From assembly GCA_016715645.1 (NCBI GenBank), contig JADJZR010000017.1, positions 1 through 37,179 of the forward strand: a stretch of DNA of 37,179 bases, written 5' to 3'. This document shows, in pieces, positions 1 to 6,453 of this stretch; within the stretch, counting starts at the first letter, position 1, and every line of letters starts with the position of its first letter. The notes beneath the pieces are model-generated. The model had not been told where the DNA came from. It saw only the letters and a program-made list of their open reading frames with translations, and searched no databases. The stretch is from Elusimicrobiota bacterium. GTDB lineage: Bacteria; Elusimicrobiota; Elusimicrobia; FEN-1173. The position numbers and the translations under genes were made by a program.

Positions 1-1599
1 TTCGTGTCCCATACTTATTCCAAAAATCATCCTAACACCTCCGCTATACTCACACCATCTCTTACCCCTCTTAGACGCCCCTCATACTTGTCAAGCCCTT
101 CCCTTTACCTTACCTTCACCAACAGCATACAAACCATACACCAAAGCGTCTCCGTCATCCGGTGACCGTCCATGCCTCTTTCTTTACATCGTCCCTTGCT
201 CTACCTGTAATTCTTGATTAGACTTTACCTTATACTTTAGCCAGGATAGCTGGTCCGTCCCCTCATCATCTCCCAGCACTTCAACTAATCCCATCTCAAA
301 CATACTCCCAACAGTTCCCCACATCTCAGACCTCTTATTGTTGTACCCAGCAACACCTTTAGCAGAAGAATTGATCGGTATAACGTGACAGTCTAACTCC
401 CTCAACCTATCAACTACACCAGATCCTACACCAATTTCATCCACCGCATACGACTGTATCCCGCCATGTTTCTTTGCAAACAGTTGCGCAAGCCCAACAG
501 TCTCCATCGTAGACTTCTTTTCGTAGCTAGCACGTCCAATAACCCTTCTATACTTAGGACACCCTTCTACCGCATAAAACACCGTCTTATCATCACCGTA
601 TCTGGCTACATCCACCGCAACTATAGAGCGGATTGGATAGCCTAACCCCAGTGACCGTTTCTTAGCCGCACTCACCCAACCGGGTTTGTATCACCGTAGA
701 CGTTGTATCACCTGAATCCCATGAGTTAACAAATCTGGCGTACAAAGTAGGCTTGCTATCTTTTAGCTTTAGCCAGGACTGTAAAGTGTCGGAAGGTATA
801 TCCTCCGACATCTAAGTAATTAGATTCAAACAGTGGATACGAATCATCCTTAGTAGCAGGTGACTTCCATAACTTGTAGATCCAATTTTCACCATTTGTA
901 TTGGCTATAATAAATCCGCATCTGCCAGTATCGGCCCTTCTTAATCTTCCATGTAACTTGAAAAAAGATTCATCACTATCAAACTCTTCTGCCTGCTCAA
1001 TCCCAAACCATCCAAGGTTCATATTTTGAATATTGTTCATTTGCTCCATGTGCCGAAAGAGAATCTCGGATCCATTAGCAAGTTTGCAAGATCCTTCCGA
1101 AGAAATTTTCAAGCCAGTGTAACTCTCAAAATCTTTCATTGTAGAATCTCTCAAATCTGAAAACTCCTTACGAAAAATGACACCTAAGTTACCAGGAAAC
1201 TTTTCAGACTGCATCATGGCCTTAGCAATTAATGCCGCATTTTACCAGCATCAACCTCCACAAATGCTGGGAACCTTTTTTCACTTAAGATAAATTTGGC
1301 TTGCGGAATTGTAAGATGAAAAACTTTTTTCTTTCTTAGGTTTATCGTCGGGACTCATTAGAATTTTCTACATTCACCGTCGATAGTTGCAAATTAGTTG
1401 TGTTTTGTACCGGTACCGTATCAATCACTTGATTTTCAATTCCAACTTTCTCCGACGGAAATATCAAAACAATTTGCTTCCCTTCCTTTGAAGAAAATTC
1501 CATTTTCTGATTGTTGGCAAATTCGCCTTTAGTTTTTCTCTCGAGGTACCATTGAGCAGTTCCGATTTCTGCTAAGTTTTCTATCACTGTAGAACGAGC
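1..1599. repeat. Terminal duplication, left copy (assembly overlap)
   Basis: Bases 1-1599 match 35575-37179 almost throughout and carry the same genes: the 5' codons of the 77-aa gene, the whole large terminase and most of the small terminase. About 15 small differences separate the copies, mostly one-base homopolymer indels plus a cluster of errors at GTAC. The left copy has the more damaged terminase. It is best read as the overlap of a circular or terminally redundant genome rather than a gene duplication. Confidence 0.93.
27..1358 (-). pseudogene. terL: Large terminase, frameshifted left copy
   Basis: This is the left copy of the large terminase described at 35600-36938. Its reading frame is broken at many points: only 184-675 (nuclease part) and 756-1217 (ATPase part) stay open for long. 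It has two extra bases (gc) near 487 that restore the frame of the nuclease domain, exactly where the right copy is broken, so the two copies together give one intact protein. The Walker A stretch near 1240 is scrambled here. The damage is probably sequence error at a contig end. Confidence 0.85.
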
Positions 1600-1824
1600 T
1601 TTTAATACTGGTTTTTCCTTCAATAAAGCCTTCCACTCTGCAAACCCCGGATTTTTATTTTGGTAATTATAAAGGGCATCCATTGAAATATCGGCGAACA
1701 AACAGGCTTCCTTATCTGAGCACCCCATGCCGAAAGCGTGTTGGAGTTTAGCCAGAACTGGAGGGGTGACAACTGAAGGTCTACCTGGTGGTAGATAATC
1801 TTCAACTGGTTTAGGTTTTGTCAT
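1342..1824 (-). CDS. terS: Terminase small subunit-like protein (160 aa)
   Basis: Probable small terminase, the DNA-recognition subunit that brings the large terminase to the packaging site. The N-terminal half (residues about 15-75) has the character of a helix-turn-helix region (GRPSVVTP, then SDKEACLFADISMDALYNY), followed by a basic, Gln/Asn-rich tail. The call rests on this pattern and on position: its 3' end overlaps the large terminase start by 17 bases, as is usual for terS-terL. The open frame runs back to 1890, but the ATG at 1824 (MTKPKP) fits the family start. That ATG lies seven bases after a TACAAT box, so the mRNA may be leaderless. The right-hand copy (36922-37179) is cut by the window end. 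Confidence 0.78.
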   Translation of the reverse strand: MTKPKPVEDYLPPGRPSVVTPPVLAKLQHAFGMGCSDKEACLFADISMDALYNYQNKNPGFAEWKALLKEKPVLKARSTVIENLAEIGTAQWYLERKTKGEFANNQKMEFSSKEGKQIVLIFPSEKVGIENQVIDTVPVQNTTNLQLSTVNVENSNESRR

Positions 1825-1831
1825 ACAACGG

Positions 1832-1862
1832 ATTGTAGGAATAGTTTTATAGTAGATGTCAA
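1832..1862 (-). promoter_or_regulatory. Promoter of the small terminase gene
   Basis: On the minus strand: TTGACA (1862-1857), a 19-bp spacer, then TACAAT (1837-1832). The spacer is long for sigma70, but the same arrangement with shared sequence (TTGACATC, then ACTA, then CCTACAAT) occurs at 2143-2173. The predicted transcription start falls at or within a base or two of the terS ATG. Confidence 0.55.
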
Positions 1863-1892
1863 GTGGTAGATATGCGCAAAGGAGGTACATTA

Positions 1893-1918
1893 GTCGATAA
1901 ATTTAAAAATTTATCGAC
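1893..1918. repeat. Perfect 26-bp AT-rich palindrome
   Basis: Two 12-base arms (GTCGATAAATTT and its complement) separated by two bases. The stop codon of the 75-aa gene lies in the centre. It could be a weak bidirectional terminator or a protein-binding site. There is no clear T-tract, so I do not call it a terminator. Confidence 0.7.
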
Positions 1919-2130
1919 GATATTGAGGAGATATTGTCGGCGGATTTATGGGCACGGACGCATTTGATTTCGGGCGCGTGAGGGCGGGCTCCGATATTTC
2001 CCTGCCCTGTGGTTGGGGTTAGCGTTTTTGCGCTTGTGGCCATTGCTGGCCGTTCTAAAATGTTTTCATTCCCTTCGACGGGAACTATCCGATTATCCTT
2101 GAGGTCCTCGGAATAAAACCCCTTATCCAT
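1903..2130 (-). CDS. Hypothetical 75-aa protein
   Basis: Unrecognised small protein, first gene of the terminase-side leftward unit. It begins MDKGFYSEDL and has a polar, Ser/Thr-rich C-terminus without TM segments or metal ligands. The ATG at 2130 is preceded by AGGA three bases away, too close for a good Shine-Dalgarno site. It lies 12 bases after the TACAAT box, so the transcript would have a leader of only about five bases. It could act in packaging because the terminase genes follow, but nothing in the sequence shows this. Confidence 0.5.
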   Translation of the reverse strand: MDKGFYSEDLKDNRIVPVEGNENILERPAMATSAKTLTPTTGQGNIGARPHAPEIKCVRAHKSADNISSISSINF

Positions 2131-2142
2131 AAATCCTAATTT

Positions 2143-2173
2143 ATTGTAGGAGATAAGCACTAGTGGATGTCAA
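2143..2173 (-). promoter_or_regulatory. Leftward promoter ahead of the 75-aa gene
   Basis: Minus strand TTGACA (2173-2168), 19-bp spacer, TACAAT (2148-2143). It is nearly the same composite motif as the terS promoter and lies back to back with the rightward promoters at 2233 and 2321. Confidence 0.55.
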
Positions 2174-2232
2174 GTTATTTTTTAAATTGCCGATAATCGA
2201 GATGAGGGAGACACCGACGGAAGCGCACCCGC

Positions 2233-2261
2233 TTGACACGCTATCATATATGATGTATTCT
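2233..2261 (+). promoter_or_regulatory. Rightward promoter 1, with palindromic operator
   Basis: TTGACA (2233-2238), 17-bp spacer, TATTCT (2256-2261). The spacer contains the perfect palindrome ATCATATATGAT (2243-2254), a plausible repressor site because it would block polymerase between the two boxes. Confidence 0.72.
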
Positions 2262-2320
2262 AGTGGTGTAGAAGTAGAGCGTTGGTGTCACGATGCGGTC
2301 GATCGACGGTAAAATAAAGC

Positions 2321-2349
2321 TTGACAATGTTTCATAAATGATATATACT
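2321..2349 (+). promoter_or_regulatory. Rightward promoter 2, with related operator
   Basis: TTGACA (2321-2326), 17-bp spacer, TATACT (2344-2349). The spacer carries TTCATAAATGATAT, a variant of the palindrome in promoter 1 at the same distance from the -10 box. It lies about 40 bases ahead of the first rightward gene. Confidence 0.8.
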
Positions 2350-2392
2350 GAATACGCAGGACGACACACACAAAGCAAAAAGGGGAAATAAA

Positions 2393-2557
2393 ATGATGGA
2401 TACATTGGAGTTAATGGAAACCAAGTACCACCTCATGGAATCAAGCCTAAGCGAATCTAAAGCGGTTCTAGCCCATGATTCGTGCAACCTGGCCATGATC
2501 TTCATTGGGCAGTTAAATGGGCGGATTCGCAAGGTTTGGGCCGTTTCTGTCAACTGA
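2393..2557 (+). CDS. Hypothetical 54-aa protein
   Basis: First gene of the rightward cluster, behind the tandem promoters, with AAAAGGGG upstream of a double ATG. The product (MMDTLELMETKYHLMESSLS...) is helical and amphipathic with no recognised domain. Position makes it an early protein. Either ATG could be used. Confidence 0.6.
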   Translation: MMDTLELMETKYHLMESSLSESKAVLAHDSCNLAMIFIGQLNGRIRKVWAVSVN

Positions 2558-2601
2558 AAAGTGTAAATATCGACTAAATTGTTCCACTCGGAGGAACTAC
2601 A

Positions 2602-3018
2602 ATGAAAACATTAAAATCATTCGTTGAAAAATCACACATCGAAGAAAAGTTAGTCCGTGCCGTTGTCCGTCAAATGGGCGGATGGGAGAATTTCACCAAT
2701 TCGGCGCCGGACATTACCAACCATGGAATAGATAGTGGGTTCGGTGGGTTTATCTATTATTCGGAAACCGTGAAATTCGCAAAAAAGAATCTTCCGGAAA
2801 TTATGGAATTAGCCAAAAATATGGCGAATGACATGGGGGAGAATAAATACCAGATAATCGAGGGGTTTAATTGTTTGAAAGATTACGAAAATCTCGATGT
2901 AGGAGAATCCATCTACAATAAAAAATCAGAGAATCATCCCACGGTATTAAATGCGCTGGCATGGTTCGCCGGTGAAGAGGTGGCGCGGTCATATGTAGAT
3001 CTGTTGGAACAACAATAA
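2602..3018 (+). CDS. Conserved phage protein of 138 aa (function unknown)
   Basis: Start chosen at ATG 2602 with a strong GGAGG site. The sequence runs from an N-terminal helical segment (MKTLKSFVEKSHIEEKLVR) through a Gly-rich middle (GGWENF...GIDSGFGGFIYY) to a C-terminal helix (NALAWFAGEEVARSYVDLLE). This pattern is familiar from small early proteins in many phages that lack an assigned function. No catalytic motif is visible. It is separated from the next gene by 12 bases, so they are co-transcribed. Confidence 0.82.
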   Translation: MKTLKSFVEKSHIEEKLVRAVVRQMGGWENFTNSAPDITNHGIDSGFGGFIYYSETVKFAKKNLPEIMELAKNMANDMGENKYQIIEGFNCLKDYENLDVGESIYNKKSENHPTVLNALAWFAGEEVARSYVDLLEQQ

Positions 3019-3030
3019 CAGGGTGAACAT

Positions 3031-3330
3031 ATGACCACACAAACCAAAACCACACACACACCGGGGCCGTGGAAAGTATTACACCACACCGCCCCACAAC
3101 ACGACGGTGACAGGGCCGTGTACGCACCTGGGAATAAATTGATATGCGAAATGAACGGGGGGCCAAACGATGATAGCGAAACACTAGCAAACGCCCGTCT
3201 CATAGCATCCGCGCCGGATCTTCTTGATTCGTTGCGGGATATATTGGAAATGGTTACAGACAACCGATTGCACGGAGAGGAAGTGTATAGAGCCGCAAAC
3301 GCCATAAGAAAAGCCGAAGGCCGTATCTAA
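3031..3330 (+). CDS. Conserved HTPGPW-type phage protein (99 aa)
   Basis: The N-terminal HTPGPWKV motif and the C-terminal ANARLIASAPDLLDSLRDIL motif are hallmarks of a very common family of small phage proteins with no known biochemical role. Both are present here at the usual ends. Start ATG at 3031 follows CAGGGTGA. The gene lies between the 138-aa gene and a 57-aa ORF in the same direction. Confidence 0.85.
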   Translation: MTTQTKTTHTPGPWKVLHHTAPQHDGDRAVYAPGNKLICEMNGGPNDDSETLANARLIASAPDLLDSLRDILEMVTDNRLHGEEVYRAANAIRKAEGRI

Positions 3331-3347
3331 ACGCGCAATTCCGCGCA
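3331..3347 (+). repeat. CGCGCAATTCCGCG element, copy 1
   Basis: The imperfect inverted repeat CGCGCAATTCCGCG begins one base after the stop of the 99-aa gene and immediately precedes the Shine-Dalgarno AAGGGGG of the next ORF. Related copies lie at 4322, 4637 and 4863. Confidence 0.6.
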
Positions 3348-3358
3348 AGGGGGAATCC

Positions 3359-3532
3359 ATGAATCCATCTAGATACCAAAAACGTCGTGATTTTTTACTT
3401 AAAGCTTACTCAAAATACAGGAACACTGACCAAGAAAAAGCGGGACGCATAATGCGATTGTCTTACAGACTGGACTATTGGCAATGGCAAAAACCCGTCG
3501 TATTAAATGGCCGTGTTGTTGTCGGAGCATAA
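3359..3532 (+). CDS. Small basic protein (57 aa)
   Basis: ORF with a strong AAGGGGG site eight bases before ATG. The product is rich in Lys, Arg and aromatics (MNPSRYQKRRDFLLKAYSKY... LDYWQWQKP), which would suit nucleic-acid binding, but no family is recognised. It sits tightly between its neighbours in the rightward cluster. Confidence 0.68.
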   Translation: MNPSRYQKRRDFLLKAYSKYRNTDQEKAGRIMRLSYRLDYWQWQKPVVLNGRVVVGA

Positions 3533-3549
3533 AATAAAAAGGGGGCACT

Positions 3550-3837
3550 ATGAAATCATTTTCTGAACTGTACGCCGAAAATATGGAAAAAGAATATATA
3601 AAAAATCCCGGTATGTATATTGTTCCACGTTTTGGGGATAAGAGCATCACGGGGAAATTATTACCTTCTTCATGGCATGAACTATCCCTAAAAATGTGCC
3701 TAGGCATTTACAACGAAACGGCAAATGTGTCCAAAATCGCAAAGAGAACAGCCGGTCAAATGGGATACGATAAAAATATATCAGGTGTTAAAGACGCCAT
3801 CTTATCCGACCCGCTTTTTGGAGGTGTAACACTATGA
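3550..3837 (+). CDS. Hypothetical 95-aa protein
   Basis: Start at 3550 after AAAGGGGGCACT. No recognised domain. The middle (KMCLGIYNETANVSKIAKRTAGQMGY) could be a small helical DNA-binding fold, but this is only an impression. The stop overlaps the next ATG (ATGA), which indicates translational coupling. Confidence 0.7.
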   Translation: MKSFSELYAENMEKEYIKNPGMYIVPRFGDKSITGKLLPSSWHELSLKMCLGIYNETANVSKIAKRTAGQMGYDKNISGVKDAILSDPLFGGVTL

Positions 3838-3959
3838 AACAATGCGAAAAATGCGGGGCCATGCTTGCCATGGTTGAAGGTTACGAATGGACAATAACGG
3901 GGTTTGTGAAATCTGAACCTCGCGAGGTTTACCACGAATGTCAAGGGGGAAACGTATGA
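3834..3959 (+). CDS. Small zinc-finger-like protein (41 aa)
   Basis: Begins MKQCEKCGAM and ends with HECQGG, giving CxxC plus HxC that could form one zinc site. It is coupled at both ends by ATGA overlaps with the 95-aa and 42-aa ORFs. It is one of a dozen metal-ligand micro-proteins in this genome. Function unknown. Confidence 0.68.
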   Translation: MKQCEKCGAMLAMVEGYEWTITGFVKSEPREVYHECQGGNV

Positions 3960-4084
3960 AAAAATACACCGCGTCAATGGCCAGGGCTAAGGCGTACGGT
4001 AAAGCGATTGCTTTAGAACGAGATGGCAGGCTTGTAAATGTATGGGAAAACAAGGAAGAAGGTCAAGGGGTGACAAAATGTTAA
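3956..4084 (+). CDS. Hypothetical 42-aa protein
   Basis: Coupled to the preceding gene (ATGA) with CAAGGGGGAAACGT as ribosome-binding site. The product MKKYTASMARAKAYGKAIAL... is basic and helical. Its end overlaps the start of the next gene at 4078. Confidence 0.6.
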   Translation: MKKYTASMARAKAYGKAIALERDGRLVNVWENKEEGQGVTKC

Positions 4085-4242
4085 ACAAAGAAGAAAAGAA
4101 GGAATTTAAAAGGTTACATGGTATTTTTGAACACGGTAACCCAATTAGTTTCGGACCAAATGACGTTCTAAAATACGACGAATTGACGCGAAAATTAGAT
4201 TATACCGACCATAAAAAACTATGTCGCATTTGTTTTAACTAA
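4078..4242 (+). CDS. Hypothetical 54-aa protein with C-terminal CxxC
   Basis: Start at ATG 4078 is preferred over 4042 because it has CAAGGGGTGAC upstream. The product begins MLNKEEKKEFKRLHGIFEHG and ends LCRICFN. Charged helical N-terminus; no known family. Confidence 0.65.
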   Translation: MLNKEEKKEFKRLHGIFEHGNPISFGPNDVLKYDELTRKLDYTDHKKLCRICFN

Positions 4243-4254
4243 GGGGGCAACCGT

Positions 4255-4317
4255 ATGCTTATAACCTACTGCGTTTTTGTTGTTGTTTTGCTGTTAGCAA
4301 CTCACTTAAATGCGTAG
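4255..4317 (+). CDS. 20-aa hydrophobic micro-protein
   Basis: A strong AAGGGGGC site precedes MLITYCVFVV..., a single hydrophobic stretch long enough to span a membrane. Too small to assign. The spacing and ribosome-binding site are as good as those of its neighbours, so it is likely translated. Confidence 0.5.
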   Translation: MLITYCVFVVVLLLATHLNA

Positions 4318-4320
4318 TCA

Positions 4321-4337
4321 CACGCGCAATTCCGCGA
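4321..4337 (+). repeat. CGCGCAATTCCGCG element, copy 2
   Basis: Same element as at 3331, between the 20-aa ORF and the GGAGG site of the 104-aa gene. Confidence 0.6.
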
Positions 4338-4351
4338 AAATGGAGGATAAC

Positions 4352-4666
4352 ATGAGGAAACCAAAATGGAATGAGTCCGTCCACGTATTTTGTAAACAGC
4401 ACGGAGCGGGTGTATTGTTTAAGCGGTGGGCAACGAAACGATGTTCAAGTATGGAAAAAGCCTGGGAGTCGGCACCTCCTAAATGGTTGGGATGGATAGC
4501 CACACGCCCAGGAATATTAGACAAACGAACATTAAGACTAAGTGATATTGCATGGGGAAAGTCATGGGAGAAAGCATTGAAAACGGCCTATGAGAACCAG
4601 GCAAAATGGCTCCGCAAGAACGCCCGGCCTAACTTCACGCGCTCAATTCCACGCAAAAGGGGATAA
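4352..4666 (+). CDS. Hypothetical 104-aa protein
   Basis: ATG at 4352 has GGAGG five bases upstream and is chosen over the in-frame start at 4310. The sequence is rich in Trp and Lys (KPKWNESVHVFCKQHG..., KWLGWIATRPG, AWGKSWEKAL) with a basic C-terminus whose codons run through repeat copy 3. Not recognised. Confidence 0.7.
   Translation: MRKPKWNESVHVFCKQHGAGVLFKRWATKRCSSMEKAWESAPPKWLGWIATRPGILDKRTLRLSDIAWGKSWEKALKTAYENQAKWLRKNARPNFTRSIPRKRG
4636..4654 (+). repeat. CGCGCAATTCCGCG element, copy 3 (variant)
   Basis: Variant CACGCGCTCAATTCCACGC inside the last codons of the 104-aa gene and just before the AAAAGGGG site of the zinc-ribbon gene. Confidence 0.5.
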
Positions 4667-4670
4667 ATTT

Positions 4671-4928
4671 ATGCGTTCAAAAAGGCCGTCTAATTACACT
4701 TGTTTTCGCTGTGGCCATCAGTGGTTACCGCGCAAGGCTATAAAACCACAACTATGCCCGCTGTGCCGCCAGAAAAACTGGTGGCATAAGCCATATATGG
4801 ACGAAAACGGGAATAAATTACAATGGAATTGGAAAAAGCGGAAGGTTAAAAAAAAGACGGATCGCGCAATTCCGTGCATAATTCCACCCGTTCAGTTGGC
4901 CGAAACACCACCAGGGCCAGCGGGTTGA
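4671..4928 (+). CDS. Zinc-ribbon protein (85 aa)
   Basis: Two CxxC knuckles (TCFRCGHQW at about 11-19 and LCPLCRQ at about 30-36) form a classic zinc ribbon of a kind often seen in small phage proteins, followed by Trp-rich and Lys-rich segments. ATG at 4671 follows AAAAGGGGATAAATTT. It is the last gene of the rightward cluster and meets leftward ORFs at about 4950. Repeat copy 4 lies inside its 3' part. Role unknown. Confidence 0.78.
   Translation: MRSKRPSNYTCFRCGHQWLPRKAIKPQLCPLCRQKNWWHKPYMDENGNKLQWNWKKRKVKKKTDRAIPCIIPPVQLAETPPGPAG
4862..4877 (+). repeat. CGCGCAATTCCGCG element, copy 4 (variant)
   Basis: Variant TCGCGCAATTCCGTGC within the coding sequence of the zinc-ribbon gene. No gene start follows it closely, unlike the other copies. 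Confidence 0.45.
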
Positions 4929-5018
4929 TTGGCCAGCATTTTGGCATTTATGGCATAGCGCACACACGGCGACGCACTTTTGGCCCATCATTACGGGACG
5001 AGGCATCAACAACGTCTT

Positions 5019-5162
5019 TTACGTTGATATCTGTACTCTTATTTGTTTTTTGACACCACATTTACAAACACAATTCCAATATTTATGACCTGTTTGACTT
5101 TTTTTATAAAAAGATTCGACCATCCAAAAACCGAACTTTTTCCCAATTAAATTATTTTCCAC
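5019..5162 (-). CDS. N-terminal fragment resembling HNH/AP2-associated DNA-binding proteins
   Basis: The 47-aa product (LIGKKFGFWMVESF ... HKYWNCVCKCG ... IRVQ) matches the N-terminal pattern G-x-x-F-G-x-W/L-x-V then W-x-C-x-C-x-C-G that precedes AP2 or HNH domains in phage homing-type proteins. It starts at GTG with AAAGGG upstream. The frame ends early. A one-base shift after IRVQ would add about 28 residues (DINVKDVV...) ending near 4948. Either truncated or frameshifted. Confidence 0.5.
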   Translation of the reverse strand: MENNLIGKKFGFWMVESFYKKSQTGHKYWNCVCKCGVKKQIRVQIST

Positions 5163-5388
5163 GTCTATTAACCCTTTCGCATGTCAAACAAACACTTCTG
5201 TTTGTTTTTCCTGGTTTGCCAATAAAATTAGGAAAACATCCGCATGAAAAACAATCCAAACTAATATTGGCGACCAGCTTGATTTTCGTAAACCCGTCCA
5301 CCGTTTCAACGTATTCAACATGGTTTTTCTTTTGAGTGTTCGTTTGTTTACGTTTCGTGCTGATGTTTTGTTTTCATTTAATCCCCGC
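5152..5388 (-). pseudogene. Frameshifted zinc-ribbon ORF
   Basis: Starting at ATG 5388 the frame stops after MKTKHQHET. A one-base shift there opens KQTNTQKKNHVEYVETVDGF... through CFSCGC and CLTCERV, two CxC/CxxC knuckles about 23 residues apart, ending at 5152. The conserved-looking ribbon without its own start codon argues for one indel in a real gene. Confidence 0.45.
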
Positions 5389-5536
5389 GCCTTGTTAATA
5401 TCCTTTTTAATAAATTGCATAACTGTCCACCACAATATGGGCAAAACCTAAACGTTCGTTTGTTAATTGCTAATTCGTCCCACTTAATTACCCGATTTCG
5501 AGTTTTGTGAGCAATTATTTTCTTGCCCACATACAT
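5378..5536 (-). CDS. Small CPYCGG protein (52 aa)
   Basis: ATG 5536 has AGGGA five bases upstream. The product runs MYVGKKIIAHKTRNRVIKWD... to FRFCPYCGGQLC and a basic tail. One CxxCGG knuckle plus a further Cys could bind zinc. It lies downstream of the terminator at 5599, so expression would need read-through or another promoter. Confidence 0.5.
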   Translation of the reverse strand: MYVGKKIIAHKTRNRVIKWDELAINKRTFRFCPYCGGQLCNLLKRILTRRGD

Positions 5537-5588
5537 CTGTTCCCTAATTTGGAACCCTAACAAAATGACCGGAGAAATGTCTTTTTGT

Positions 5589-5613
5589 CACAAACAAACC
5601 CCCTGCGAGGGGG
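5589..5613 (-). terminator. Intrinsic terminator of the leftward early operon
   Basis: Minus strand stem CCCCCT-CGC-AGGGGG followed by TTTGTTTGT. It lies 11 bases after the stop of the 73-aa gene and marks the main end of the leftward early block. Confidence 0.75.
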
Positions 5614-5623
5614 GCGCGGGTTG

Positions 5624-5845
5624 TCACCGCGCATTCTTCCAGGCGGAAAAATCCTGCGTTAACGTCGAATTACAATCAATACCTTCATGAAGAGAATCGG
5701 CAATCTTCAACATCTCCTGCTTGATGTCATTCTCCATCGACTTCCGGCCCTCGGCGTATGCGCACGCGGGACATGACATAGAACATTGTGGCTCACCTTC
5801 AAATCGTGGAAATCTAATGTGCCGATACGGCCCCTCACTCTCCAT
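5624..5845 (-). CDS. CPxCAYxxGRK small protein (73 aa)
   Basis: Contains CSMSCPACAYAEGRKS at about 22-37, the same CPxCAY-x-x-GRK signature as the ORF upstream at 5835. The two are probably paralogues from tandem duplication. The first residues carry another pattern (PYRHIRFPRFEG), and the C-terminal half is a helix that looks unstructured in metal ligands. Start ATG 5845 has AGGGGGA upstream. Last gene before the terminator. Confidence 0.68.
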   Translation of the reverse strand: MESEGPYRHIRFPRFEGEPQCSMSCPACAYAEGRKSMENDIKQEMLKIADSLHEGIDCNSTLTQDFSAWKNAR

Positions 5846-6024
5846 CTTGTCCCCCTAAAATTTTCTTCTCGATCTCTTGTGCTATCCCTTCGCATGAAGC
5901 GTATTTGCGTGCAATGTCGGCGCACCGCTCGCGCTCGTCTTTGCGGCCCTTGTCATAAGCGCATTTGGGGCAGTTGAAAACGCACCACTCGTGCCAAGCG
6001 CAGTCACCAAGAGCTTCGTATCAT
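5835..6024 (-). pseudogene. CPxCAYxxGRK paralogue with damaged 5' end
   Basis: An open frame reads DCAWHEWCVFNCPKCAYDKGRKDERERC... to a stop at 5835, clearly related to the 73-aa gene. It has no start codon of its own. ATG 6024 (with GGGGAG close upstream) reads MIRSSW and stops one codon later, so a single indel near 6005 would join them. Likely a real gene with a sequence error, or a recent lesion. Confidence 0.45.
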
Positions 6025-6044
6025 TTCTCCCCGCCTTGTCGCGG

Positions 6045-6335
6045 TCATGGCGTCAGACGGTTGTATGCCCTCGGACACCTAACCATTTAAACATCCAACG
6101 GCCTCGAATAATCGTGGTGATGTGCATCCGCTTTTTCAATCCCACAAATTTCGCATGGAAGACGGAATAATCTACTCGCTTCAATCTCCGTTCCTACTTT
6201 CCTATGGGCGCATCTCATTAATTTATACCCGGGATCATTTTCTTTACGCATTTGAAGGGAACGATTCCCACGACACTCTTTAATTTTCGGTTTTAAAAGA
6301 AACGATGTCAGCAAAGATACAAAAATATTTGTCAT
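6045..6335 (-). pseudogene. HHHDYSRPLDV zinc protein, 3' end frameshifted
   Basis: Residues CEICGIEKADAHHHDYSRPLDV match a common small phage family with CxxCG, then AHHHDYSxPLDVxWLCxxCH. Here the frame stops directly after PLDV at 6087. Skipping a few bases restores WL and then CPRAYNRL, so the conserved tail is present but out of frame. The expected final Cys and His ligands are not seen. The start is uncertain: ATG 6335, or ATG 6251 at MRKENDPG, which looks more like the family start. Confidence 0.55.
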
Positions 6336-6453
6336 TACAATCTCAACGAACTGCCAAGCCCGAATTTTTATTCACGCATTCATCCCTTCGATATCTTTGG
6401 CTTTTGATAGGATAGATTGGAAAAATCGATCCCATCAATCGAACATGGTCCCT
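6336..6453. other. Short gap without a confident gene
   Basis: Only a 30-codon leftward ORF (ATG 6435, no good ribosome-binding site) and a 10-codon ORF are present. I see no promoter or terminator here. Confidence 0.4.

Noticed and set aside
27..1358. Second terminase gene, or programmed frameshift within the terminase
   Set aside because: The copies are nearly identical, lie exactly at the contig ends and break at different points; the break near 36057 is a two-base loss with no slippery site.
2160..2400. Lysogeny control region (CI/Cro-like)
   Set aside because: Divergent promoters and palindromes are present, but no helix-turn-helix repressor or integrase gene is found anywhere in the genome.
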